Shown: piece after piece, positions 56,401 through 64,000 of the stretch | Layout of the letters: each line of letters opens with the position of its first letter | Numbering within the stretch: position 1 is the first letter of the stretch | From: Aphanomyces cochlioides | Taxonomy: Eukaryota > Oomycota > Saprolegniomycetes > Saprolegniales > Verrucalvaceae | Direction of reading: 5' to 3' | Assembly: GCA_019828595.1 (NCBI GenBank) | Contig: JAHQRK010000003.1 | Location: forward strand, 2,294,001 to 2,358,000 | Length of the DNA: 64,000 nt | The notes under the pieces: generated by a model | Told to the model about the DNA's origin: nothing | The model's input: only the letters and a program-made list of their open reading frames with translations | Databases searched by the model: none | Translations under genes and position numbers: made by a program

Positions 56401-57467
56401 TCTCATCTTTGGATGTTCCCCTTTGGCACAACTCGTATCTGCCTGGACTCGAAGACCTATACGATCAGTGCTCTACATCGACGCAAGACCAAGCCAATGT
56501 ATTGGCTTCGCTTCACATCACGAAGTTGTCGCATTTGTTGACTCCGTGTCAGCGAGTTTGGCCAGCTTCGATCTTGTTCGACAAAATCAACCGTGCCTGC
56601 CGCCAAGCCAATTTTGTCCCTCCAACGAAACAATGGATCTCAATCTTGGTGACCAAGTTATCACGATTGTTTGAGATTGTTTCTGAAGAGGATGCTCCCG
56701 TGTTCCACTTGCCGACGCCAAGCTCTGAATGGATGGAATGGCACTGGATAATTCACCCTGACTCGAGTCCGATCTTGTTGGCGTTTGCGACTTCGAAATC
56801 GGCTAAGATCAGAGCTTCTCCAGCTGCCAGCTCGTCCATTCTTCCTACCAAGCATCTCAACCTGCCATCCAACTTTTACGAAGACCCCAAGCGCCTTACC
56901 CAACTTGCCGCCTTCCTCCAACCCGACCACATTCTCCCTCGAGAGTTCATTTTCAAGACCCTTCTCCGCGCCAACGCCATGCAATATCTGTTTCAGTACC
57001 AAGACCCCAAGCCGACGTGTGTCTTCTGTCGTGTCAATGAGACGTACGAGCATTTCCTGTTCTCTTGTGGATATGGTCAATCTGTTTGGTATTTCTTCAA
57101 GGCGATCCAGCGACTGCTCGAGTGTTCCTTTCCGTCCACGTGTCTGGAAATGTTCTACGAGACGCCCAAGCCGTCCGATGGATACTACATCCGTGGCTAT
57201 CTGAAGATCTGGCCGATTGTCCGAGCCTGCGTGTATTATCAAATATGGCTCCAACGTGCCGATCGCACCTTTCGACCCGACCTCACAGCGAAGAGTCCGA
57301 TGGAAGTTGCCATTCATGCTGCCTCTTTGATCAAGCTACATCTACAACAGCTCCTGGTTGATCTCCCTCTCAAGAAGGGATACACCAAGGTATTCAATGT
57401 GCTCAAGCATCTATCTTCGGACCCCTGGTTACGTCAACACATCATTCCTGACAGTGTCGTTTCATGA
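53407..57467 (+). pseudogene. ORF2 of E6, split by an 11-bp duplication
   Basis: ATG at 53407. EN and linker are open to 54795 (462 codons); RT plus zinc finger are open in another frame from 54666 to the TGA at 57467 (about 933 codons). The two overlap by 130 bp. The break is the 11-bp tandem duplication 54655-54665 / 54666-54676, identical to that in E3. A 6-bp in-frame loss near 56941 removes Tyr-Gly (PREFIF for PRYGEFIF), and Cys replaces Arg at residue 240 in the EN domain. All EN and RT catalytic motifs are otherwise present. A split EN / RT organisation is possible but unproven. Confidence 0.92.
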
Positions 57468-57614
57468 GTGAGCATGACGGCTCACTCACTTCATCTCCTG
57501 TTCAATGACCACTTTGCCATATTCTGTTTTCCAAGTTCTATTTATACAGTACGAGGCAAATTAGTAAGTCATTAGGGCCTTTGCTCAAAAATAAGGTTAA
57601 TACAACTCATTTAA
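57468..57614 (+). promoter_or_regulatory. 3'UTR of E6
   Basis: 147 bp. The stop-proximal hairpin is GAGTGAGC-ATGACG-GCTCACTC, a one-base longer loop with the stem preserved. The terminal hairpin ends at the TSD, CCCTAAC. Confidence 0.75.
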
Positions 57615-58596
57615 CCCTAACAACAATGGACAAGACAAACAACAAGAAGATGTGGAAATGTCTACCAACGAATCGCCCGCTCTTGCTCCACCAAGTGAGC
57701 AGCCCAAGAACTCGCTGGACCTTCAATTGGTAACGGGCTACCGGTCTGGACCAGCTCCAAAACGTACTTTGCCTTCGTCCCCACGTTTGGATCCCCTGCC
57801 GACATCCAACCGTTTTCATATCCTCGAAGAAGACGACGTGGAACTCTCGTTTGAAGACTTTGCAGTGCCTCGAATTGTATTGGAAGATTCAAGTGCGCCA
57901 CGCCCGAAAAAGACCAAAGGCAAAGCGAAGAAACAACGACTTAACAAGTCTGCTGCAGCCCACCTCGAATTGGCGAAGAAGATCATTCGAGACAAGAAAG
58001 TCGAAGGCAGTATCACCGAATGTCAACGCATTTTGCGAGATGATCCTCAGCTCGTTGCACATGCTATGTACGCACAAGATGAAGACCTCAGTTTGTTTCA
58101 GTCACTTGTTGCAACCAAGACTATTGAGCGCAAGATGGCTTTGTTAAAAGCTCAAGGCAAGCCTCACAACTACAAACATCACGTCAACTTCATGGCTCAA
58201 TACAAGATTCACCCGTCAGAAATCTTGGAAGAATTGACCACGGACATACCAGAGATCAAGCGCATCCTCTTTGCACTTGCTACGATTGACTTATTCCTCT
58301 CAAATCGGGCCCCAGACCTCTACACAAACTCGGAGGCACTGACTGTTCTATTGAACCAAGAAGCAACAAGATTGCCTGACACCAACTGCTTGACGGACTG
58401 GTCGCTGTTTGCTTTGATCGAAAACTTCAGCGACAATCTCGAGAAGTTCACTTTGCCGGCTCCCGTCTTGTCGGCCATCTCGATGCTCAAAAGCATCACC
58501 AACAATTACCACATCGACGAGCTCTGCAGCAAAGCTCACCACTCCATGAACGCCGACGAAATTGATCCCCTCGATTTGGAGGACGATCAACTCTAA
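57615..58596 (+). pseudogene. ORF1 3' part of E5 (5'-truncated)
   Basis: About 327 codons from NNNGQDKQQEDVEMS to DLEDDQL, stop TAA at 58594-58596. Contains the Pro-rich linker and the C-terminal helical domain only. It is open throughout but has no native start, since E5 was truncated on insertion and then cut by E6. The E6 3' end lies directly upstream. Confidence 0.93.
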
Positions 58597-58674
58597 GGCT
58601 TCTATCCCCTGCTTCAATCCATTTCAACCTCCCCTCTGACCCCTCCATTCTACTCATTTTCATCTGTACTCGTG
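58597..58674 (+). promoter_or_regulatory. ORF1-ORF2 spacer (78 nt)
   Basis: Pyrimidine-rich spacer (TTTCAACCTCCCCTCTGACC and similar) between the ORF1 stop and ORF2 ATG, the same length in T2-T5, E1, E3 and E6. ORF2 must be reached by reinitiation or internal entry, since no overlap or frameshift links the two ORFs. No clear structure is visible by eye. Confidence 0.6.
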
Positions 58675-61600
58675 ATGAGTGACAACAACTTCTCCGATGT
58701 CCCAACTGAACTCGTGGACTGGGACCCACAAATCATCTCCCTCAACACCAATGGCTTCTCCAACAGTCATCGGTACATCCTCGACAAACTATCAAGTGTT
58801 CACGACGTTTCCTTTATCCAAGAAACCCGTTTCCGCACGCCAAGTCTCCACGACCGTGTTGCGTTCCATTGGCAACGCATCACAAACCACGAAGGCTCTT
58901 TGTTCTTTGAAGAGCCTATTTACCCTGAAGTATCCACGTCGCCAGCCACTGGAGGTCTGGCTACGTTGATACATCCTCACTCTCCTTTGAAGAACGCCAC
59001 TCAAGTCCCTCATGACAAACCAGTGCTTCGTGGTCGTTATCTACAAGTGCGATGTACTCTGGGTCCACTGACAGTCGTTCTCCACAATATCTATGCGCCG
59101 GCAGCCTTCCAAGAACGAGCAAGTTACTTCGAAGAATTGCCACGCGACTTTCCTCCACATGCGCTCCACATTGTTGGAGGAGATTTCAACTGCACTCTCA
59201 ACAAAGATTTGGATTCGTTGAGACCCAGTACCTCCACCATGGCCGGCACCCTTCAACTGGAACAATGGATGCACAGTTTGTCTCTGGTGGATCTGTTTCG
59301 CCGTCAAAACCCCGTGGCACGAGCCTTCACAAGTCCCACACTCACCAACCGACTCGACTACATCTTTTGTTCGTCCACCTTGGCGGGTCTTCGTCATTGG
59401 AAGGCGACGCACATGCCACACGTTCCACAGGCTGACCACGTGGCTTGTCGTATCATCTCAAAGCGTCAAACATTGCGCCATGGCTCTGGATCATGGAAAG
59501 CTCCAACTTGGCTACTTCGTCTACCACGAGCGGCCGAGATTGTTCATGGATGTCTGGATCGATTTTTGGACAAGTCTCCATCATTCCACAATATCTCCAA
59601 GGCCTACGACATGCTGGTCAATGATATCCGCTCCCAACTCAAAGAATTCCATTCTCAACGATTGGAGAAACAACGTCTGCCGTTGAAGAAGTTAGCTGTC
59701 GAGATCGCTTTGCTTTTGCAAGTCCCCAACATGCGTCAAGATTCAGTGCTGGTGGATCGAGTGCGAGACCTTCAAAAGCAAATTCACGAGCTGCAAGATC
59801 GAGACAAGCAGTTTCGTCAAGACCAGGCGTTCCAACTTCACTTGTATAAAGCAGAGCGCTCGTCCAAGTTCCACTTCATGTCCCCTGTCCCTACCCCCTT
59901 GAAGAAGACAGTCTTCAAAGAGTTGGTGGATGTCAATGGAAATGTTGTCTCCAATCAACAAGGCATGTCTGACGTCCTGGTCGACTACTACAAGGACTTG
60001 TTTGCAGCTCCCGAGGTGCAGCGATCTGGAGACGAAGTGTCGTCATTTCTGACCCCATTGACTCGACACAAGCAACTGCCAGAGCAAGCCCAGAAAGAGC
60101 TGTCGGCTCCCTTGCGCGCCAACGAGTTCTATCATGCTATTCGACACAGCAGTTCGAACTCAGCGCCAGGTCCCAACGCTCTGCCATTCGAAGTCCTCAA
60201 ACTTGCACCTCACAAGTGGTCGTTGGTATTGGAGCTGCTATTCACACACCAGCTCCATTCTCACCCTCGCTTGACTCCCATGCAACTTGTCAGTACGCTG
60301 GTGTTGCTGCACAAGAAAGGCCCCAAGTCACAGGCCAAGAACTATCGGCCCATTAGCCTACTCAACACGGATGTGAAAATCCTGACGAGTATTCTGGCTT
60401 ATCGACTCCAGCGCCACATTCGACACATCATCCACCCGGACCAGCAAGGCTTTATCCGTCGAAGCAATATCCAAACCAATATTGCACGACTGGATGACAT
60501 GCTGCACCACATCAAACTACACAGTCCGTCCTCGATGGTGGCACTGCTTGACTTTGAGAAAGCTTTTGATCGCGTGGACCACGCGTACTTGCTCCGCGTC
60601 CTCCGTCACTATGGCTTTCCCGAAACCTTTGTTGACATGGTTCGCGTACTGTACTCGGGCCGCAAGTCTCGCATCTTGGTGAACGGCTTCTTGTCCAAGC
60701 AAGTTCACATCTCACGCGGTGTGTTGCAAGGTGATCCACTGTCGCCACTTCTGTTTGTGATCGCTTTGGAACCGATGTGCCAACTCCTACGGCAACACTC
60801 CAACTATGGCATCAAGTGTGGGGATCGCTACCACACTGGGAGTTACTTTGCCGACGACTCGCAACTCTATGCGGCAAATGAGACGTGCCTCCACCGGCAG
60901 CTTGCATTGGTTCAAACCTTTTGCGACAAGTCTGGTTTCCGACTCAACGTAGACAAGACCCAAATTCTGACCTACAGCCAGTTGAATGGGAACCTTGCCT
61001 CACTACAAGTTACTTCCGACAGTCCCGTGAAGGCTCTTGGTATCTTGGTTGCGCCCAATCTTTCTCCATTGGCACGTTTCAATTACGTGTTTGAGAAGTT
61101 TGTGGCTCGCTTGTCTTTGTGGCTCTACAAGGCTCGAACCATGGCCGGAAAAGTCACTATCCTGCACAGCATATGTCTGCCTGTGTTATGGTACCAACTG
61201 GCTTTTGTCCCTGCCGACAAAGACCTGGCCAAAAAGATCGACAAGGCCATGCTTCAATTTATGCATGGTGAAGAAATCAACCCATCCTCCTCTGTCCATG
61301 GCCTCCGTTTGATCAAAAAGGAGATCCTATTCATGCCGAAGAAGTCCGGTGGCTTAGGCCTGCACCATGCACTTGCTTTATGGCAACAACACAACCGCTC
61401 TGTCATGATCAGATGCATTCAAGCCATCACCACCCCACCCCGCAAGTCTGCCATGTCCGCCTGGATTACGCCGGGCTATACTCTCCTCGAGAAGGCTTTT
61501 CATCCATGGGGTTCCCCCCGAGATCTCCTCTTGGCAAATGGCTCTTCTGCATTCATCAGACGACTGTACAAGAATCCCAATATCACTCCAATGTGGAAAG

Positions 61601-62730
61601 CCTTATTGAGTAGCTGGTTTGAATCCCGCTGGACTCCGTACGGCTGTCCAAATCACATCTCATCTTTGGATGTTCCCCTTTGGCACAACTCGTATCTGCC
61701 TGGACTCGAAGACCTATACGATCAGTGCTCTACATCGACGCAAGACCAAGCCAATGTATTGGCTTCGCTTCACATCACGAAGTTGTCGCATTTGTTGACT
61801 CCGTGTCAGCGAGTTTGGCCAGCTTCGATCTTGTTCGACAAAATCAACCGTGCCTGCCGCCAAGCCAATTTTGTCCCTCCAACGAAACAATGGATCTCAA
61901 TCTTGGTGACCAAGTTATCACGATTGTTTGAGATTGTTTCTGAAGAGGATGCTCCCGTGTTCCACTTGCCGACGCCAAGCTCTGAATGGATGGAATGGCA
62001 CTGGATAATTCACCCTGACTCGAGTCCGATCTTGTTGGCGCTTGCGACTTCGAAATCGGCTAAGATCAGAGCTTCTCCAGCTGTCAGCTCGTCCATTCTT
62101 CCTACCAAGCATCTCAACCTGCCATCCAACTTTTACGAAGACCCCAAGCGCCTTACCCAACTTGCCGCCTTCCTCCAACCCGACCACATTCTCCCTCGAT
62201 ATGGAGAGTTCATTTTCAAGACCCTTCTCCGCGCCAACGCCATGCAATATCTGTTTCAGTACCAAGACCCCAAGCCGACGTGTGTCTTCTGTCGTGTCAA
62301 TGAGACGTACGAGCATTTCCTGTTCTCTTGTGGATATGGTCAATCTGTTTGGTATTCCTTCAAGACAATCCAGCGACTGCTCGAGTGTTCCTTTCCGTCA
62401 ACGTGTCTGGAAATGTTCTACGAGACGCCCAAGCCGTCCGATGGATACTACATCCGTGGCTATCTGAAGATCTGGCCGATTGTCCGAGCCTGCGTGTATT
62501 ATCAAATATGGCTCCAACGTGCCGATCGCACCTTTCGACCCGACCTCACAGCGAAGAGTCCGATGGAAGTTGCCATTCATGCTGCCTCTTTGATCAAGCT
62601 ACATCTACAACAGCTCCTGGTTGATCTCCCTCTCAAGAAGGGATACACCAAGGTATTCAATGTGCTCAAGCATCTATCTTCGGACCCCTGGTTACGTCAA
62701 CACGCCATTCCTGACAGTGTCGTTTCATGA
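58675..62730 (+). CDS. LINE ORF2 protein, intact: APE endonuclease, reverse transcriptase, zinc finger (1351 aa)
   Basis: Makes the nick and the cDNA in target-primed reverse transcription (TPRT). EN (1-260) has SLNTNGF (N24/N26), QETR (E50), NIYAP (Y140), GGDFN (D170, N172), LDYIF (D228) and ADH (D254, H255), the full APE set. A basic, coiled-coil-like linker spans ~300-420 (LQKQIHELQDRDKQF). RT covers about 500-780: APGPNALP, NYRPIS (556-561), GFIRRSN (592), DFEKAFDRVD (D626), GDPLSP and YFADD (724-728, D727/D728). A C-terminal finger C1203-C1206-H1214-C1219 fits the CX2CX7HX4C type of plant and protist L1-like elements. No RNase H. I chose the ATG at 58675; the GTG one codon earlier is in frame but not needed. 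The only intact ORF2 here, preceded by a truncated ORF1. Lys replaces Asn at residue 115 and Gln replaces Pro in the LSKQVHISRG stretch of RT. Confidence 0.97.
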   Translation: MSDNNFSDVPTELVDWDPQIISLNTNGFSNSHRYILDKLSSVHDVSFIQETRFRTPSLHDRVAFHWQRITNHEGSLFFEEPIYPEVSTSPATGGLATLIHPHSPLKNATQVPHDKPVLRGRYLQVRCTLGPLTVVLHNIYAPAAFQERASYFEELPRDFPPHALHIVGGDFNCTLNKDLDSLRPSTSTMAGTLQLEQWMHSLSLVDLFRRQNPVARAFTSPTLTNRLDYIFCSSTLAGLRHWKATHMPHVPQADHVACRIISKRQTLRHGSGSWKAPTWLLRLPRAAEIVHGCLDRFLDKSPSFHNISKAYDMLVNDIRSQLKEFHSQRLEKQRLPLKKLAVEIALLLQVPNMRQDSVLVDRVRDLQKQIHELQDRDKQFRQDQAFQLHLYKAERSSKFHFMSPVPTPLKKTVFKELVDVNGNVVSNQQGMSDVLVDYYKDLFAAPEVQRSGDEVSSFLTPLTRHKQLPEQAQKELSAPLRANEFYHAIRHSSSNSAPGPNALPFEVLKLAPHKWSLVLELLFTHQLHSHPRLTPMQLVSTLVLLHKKGPKSQAKNYRPISLLNTDVKILTSILAYRLQRHIRHIIHPDQQGFIRRSNIQTNIARLDDMLHHIKLHSPSSMVALLDFEKAFDRVDHAYLLRVLRHYGFPETFVDMVRVLYSGRKSRILVNGFLSKQVHISRGVLQGDPLSPLLFVIALEPMCQLLRQHSNYGIKCGDRYHTGSYFADDSQLYAANETCLHRQLALVQTFCDKSGFRLNVDKTQILTYSQLNGNLASLQVTSDSPVKALGILVAPNLSPLARFNYVFEKFVARLSLWLYKARTMAGKVTILHSICLPVLWYQLAFVPADKDLAKKIDKAMLQFMHGEEINPSSSVHGLRLIKKEILFMPKKSGGLGLHHALALWQQHNRSVMIRCIQAITTPPRKSAMSAWITPGYTLLEKAFHPWGSPRDLLLANGSSAFIRRLYKNPNITPMWKALLSSWFESRWTPYGCPNHISSLDVPLWHNSYLPGLEDLYDQCSTSTQDQANVLASLHITKLSHLLTPCQRVWPASILFDKINRACRQANFVPPTKQWISILVTKLSRLFEIVSEEDAPVFHLPTPSSEWMEWHWIIHPDSSPILLALATSKSAKIRASPAVSSSILPTKHLNLPSNFYEDPKRLTQLAAFLQPDHILPRYGEFIFKTLLRANAMQYLFQYQDPKPTCVFCRVNETYEHFLFSCGYGQSVWYSFKTIQRLLECSFPSTCLEMFYETPKPSDGYYIRGYLKIWPIVRACVYYQIWLQRADRTFRPDLTAKSPMEVAIHAASLIKLHLQQLLVDLPLKKGYTKVFNVLKHLSSDPWLRQHAIPDSVVS

Positions 62731-62749
62731 GTGAGCTGACGGCTCACTC
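62729..62749 (+). promoter_or_regulatory. Stop-codon stem-loop at start of 3'UTR
   Basis: GAGTGAGC (62729-62736), loop TGACG, GCTCACTC (62742-62749): an 8-bp perfect stem that includes the last two bases of the ORF2 stop TGA. The loop varies between copies (TAACG, TGACG, ATGACG) while the inner six base pairs are kept in every copy. It could be an RT recognition structure or a terminator of translation read-through; the role is inferred. Confidence 0.65.
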
Positions 62750-62856
62750 ACTTCATCTCCTGTTCAATGACCACTTTGCCATATTCTGTTTTCCAAGTTC
62801 TATTTATCCAGTACGAGGCAAATTAGTAAGTCATTAGGGCCTTTGCTCAAAAATAA

Positions 62857-62878
62857 GGTTAATACAACTCATTTAACC
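62857..62878 (+). promoter_or_regulatory. Terminal hairpin of the element 3' end
   Basis: GGTTAA, 10-nt loop TACAACTCAT, TTAACC. The last CC is contributed by, or shared with, the target. Present at every 3' end in the window except that of E4, where TC replaces CC. It takes the place of a poly(A) tail. Confidence 0.65.
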
Positions 62879-62891
62879 ACCAACTCTTTGA
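62877..62891. repeat. Target-site duplication, right copy, element E5
   Basis: CCACCAACTCTTTGA, identical to 49137-49151. Confidence 0.95.
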
Positions 62892-64000
62892 AGACTGTCT
62901 TCTTCAAGGGGGTAGGGACAGGGGACATGAAGTGGAACTTGGACGAGCGCTCTGCTTTGTACAAGTGAAGTTGGAACGCCTGGTCTTGACGAAACTGCTT
63001 GTCTCGATCTTGCAGCTCGTGAATTTGCTTTTGAAGGTCTCGCACTCGATCCACCAGCACTGAATCTTGACGCATGTTGGGGACTTGCAAAAGCGAAGCG
63101 ATCTCGACAGCTAACTTCTTCAACGGCAGACGTTGTTTCTCCAATCGTTGAGAATGGAATTCTTTGAGTTGGGAGCGGATATCATTGACCAGTATGTCGT
63201 AGGCCTTGGAGATATTGTGGAATGTTGGAGACTTGTCCAAAAATCGATCCAGACATCCATGAACAATCTCGGCCGCTCGTGGTAGATGAAGTAGCCAAGT
63301 TGGAGCTTTCCATGATCCAGAGCCATGGCGCAATGTTTGACGCTTTGTGATGATACGACAAGCCACGTGGTCAGCCTGTGGAACGTGTGGCATGTGCGTC
63401 GCCTTCCAATGACGAAGACCCGCCAAGGTGGACGAACAAAAGATGTAGTCAAGTCGGTTGGTGAGTGTGGGACTTGTGAAGGCTCGTGCCACGGGGTTTT
63501 GACGGCGAAACAGATCCACCAGAGACAAACTGTGCATCCATTGTTCCAGTTGAAGGGTGCCGGCCATGGTGGAGGTACTGGGTCTCAACGAATCCAAATC
63601 TTTGTTGAGAGTGCAGTTGAAATCTCCTCCAACAATGTGGAGCGCATGTGGAGGAAAGTCGCGTGGCAATTCTTCGAAGTAACTTGCTCGTTCTTGGAAG
63701 GCTGCCGGCGCATAGATATTGTGGAGAACGACTGTCAGTGGACCCAGAGTACATCGCACTTGTAGATAACGACCACGAAGCACTGGTTTGTCATGAGGGA
63801 CTTGAGTGGCGTTCTTCAAAGGAGAGTGAGGATGTATCAACGTAGCCAGACCTCCAGTGGCTGGCGACGTGGATACTTCAGGGTAAATAGGCTCTTCAAA
63901 GAACAAAGAGCCTTCGTGGTTTGTGATGCGTTGCCAATGGAACGCAACACGGTCGTGGAGACTTGGCGTGCGGAAACGGGTTTCTTGGATAAAGGAAACG
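62877..64000 (-). pseudogene. ORF2 of E4, EN and linker part, runs off the window
   Basis: Minus-strand ORF2 from about codon 45 (IQETR, at the window edge) to codon ~425 (TVFKELV), open throughout. It contains E50, Y140, D170/N172, D228 and H255 of the endonuclease and the coiled-coil-like linker. The RT half is at 46336-49149, separated by the E5/E6/E7 nest. It shares with E5 the Lys at residue 115, the ARAFTS variant and Ser in the RQDSVLVDR stretch. E4 and E5 may therefore be recent sisters. Confidence 0.93.

Larger units (their letters stand above)
49171..57614 (+). mobile_element. Full-length LINE copy E6, split by E7
   Basis: 5' end ACTTCCG at 49171, 3' end CATTTAA at 57614, flanked by the 15-bp TSD CCCTAACAACAATGG (49155-49169, 57615-57629). 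One extra G at 49170 lies between the TSD and the 5' end. Inserted in the ORF1 of E5, same orientation. After removing E7 and its TSD copy (1059 bp) it is 7385 bp. It carries the same 11-bp duplication in ORF2 as E3, so the two descend from a common source. Confidence 0.96.
57615..62876 (+). mobile_element. LINE copy E5, main part (5'-truncated, intact ORF2)
   Basis: Resumes at the right TSD of E6 (57615-57629) and runs through ORF1 3' part, spacer, ORF2 and 3'UTR to CATTTAA at 62876. With the 18-bp tip at 49152-49169 the original insertion was about 5.27 kb. The flank beyond is minus-strand ORF2 of E4, starting with the 15-bp TSD. It holds the only undamaged ORF2 in the window. Confidence 0.96.

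Noticed and set aside
1..64000. CRISPR array, integron, operon or other prokaryotic system
   Set aside because: Repeat units are kilobase LINE copies with EN-RT proteins; there are no short regularly spaced repeats, Cas genes, or bacterial promoter or RBS patterns.

Overview
The whole 64 kb window is built from one family of non-LTR retrotransposon (LINE). I found no base that I could assign to host genes, RNA genes or any other repeat family. The element is eukaryotic. It has two ORFs: a very large ORF1 (1012 aa), and an ORF2 (1351 aa) with an APE-type endonuclease (EN), a reverse transcriptase (RT) with a FADD catalytic box, and a C-terminal CX2CX7HX4C zinc finger. There is no RNase H and no poly(A) tail. 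The host is not identifiable with certainty. L1-like elements with a C-terminal zinc finger occur in oomycetes, plants and algae, and a protist or algal genome is my low-confidence guess. Self-nested single-LINE clusters of this kind are known for Zepp at Chlorella telomeres and for Zepp-like elements at Coccomyxa and Chlamydomonas centromeres, so a centromere or telomere-proximal cluster is the best biological guess.

The complete element is about 7.38 kb: a 61-nt 5' leader starting ACTTCCG, ORF1, a 78-nt spacer, ORF2, and a 146-bp 3'UTR ending CATTTAA. The termini are fixed by two full-length insertions with target-site duplications (TSDs).

Layout. (1) 1-24826, minus strand: a tandem array of 3742-bp units T1 to T5. 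Each unit is a complete 5' end, ORF1 and the first ~560 bp of ORF2, cut at the same base. Unit T4 is split by the full-length minus element E1 (13312-20689, 13-bp TSD). (2) 24827-28119, plus: E2, a 5'-cut ORF2 plus 3'UTR. (3) 28120-38296: three units, U1 to U3, of a 3419-bp tandem repeat. Each has an inverted ORF1 5' end, a 21-bp ORF1 remnant, then plus-strand RT-zinc finger and 3'UTR. (4) 38297-45682: full-length plus element E3, inserted in the 3'UTR of U3 (18-bp TSD). (5) 45781-46189: a lone ORF1 3' fragment on the minus strand, flanked tail-to-tail by two elements. (6) 46190-64000: a four-level nest. Minus element E4 is split by plus element E5 (15-bp TSD). E5 is split by full-length plus element E6 (15-bp TSD). 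E6 is split by the small minus element E7 (16-bp TSD).

Coding capacity. Two ORF1 copies are uninterrupted (6780-9818 and 17590-20628), and one ORF2 is uninterrupted (58675-62730). No single copy has both ORFs intact. E1 comes closest, with one 1-bp deletion in ORF2. Any mobilisation from this window would therefore need proteins supplied by different copies. The array looks to have grown by repeated self-insertion followed by unequal exchange and inverted duplication.
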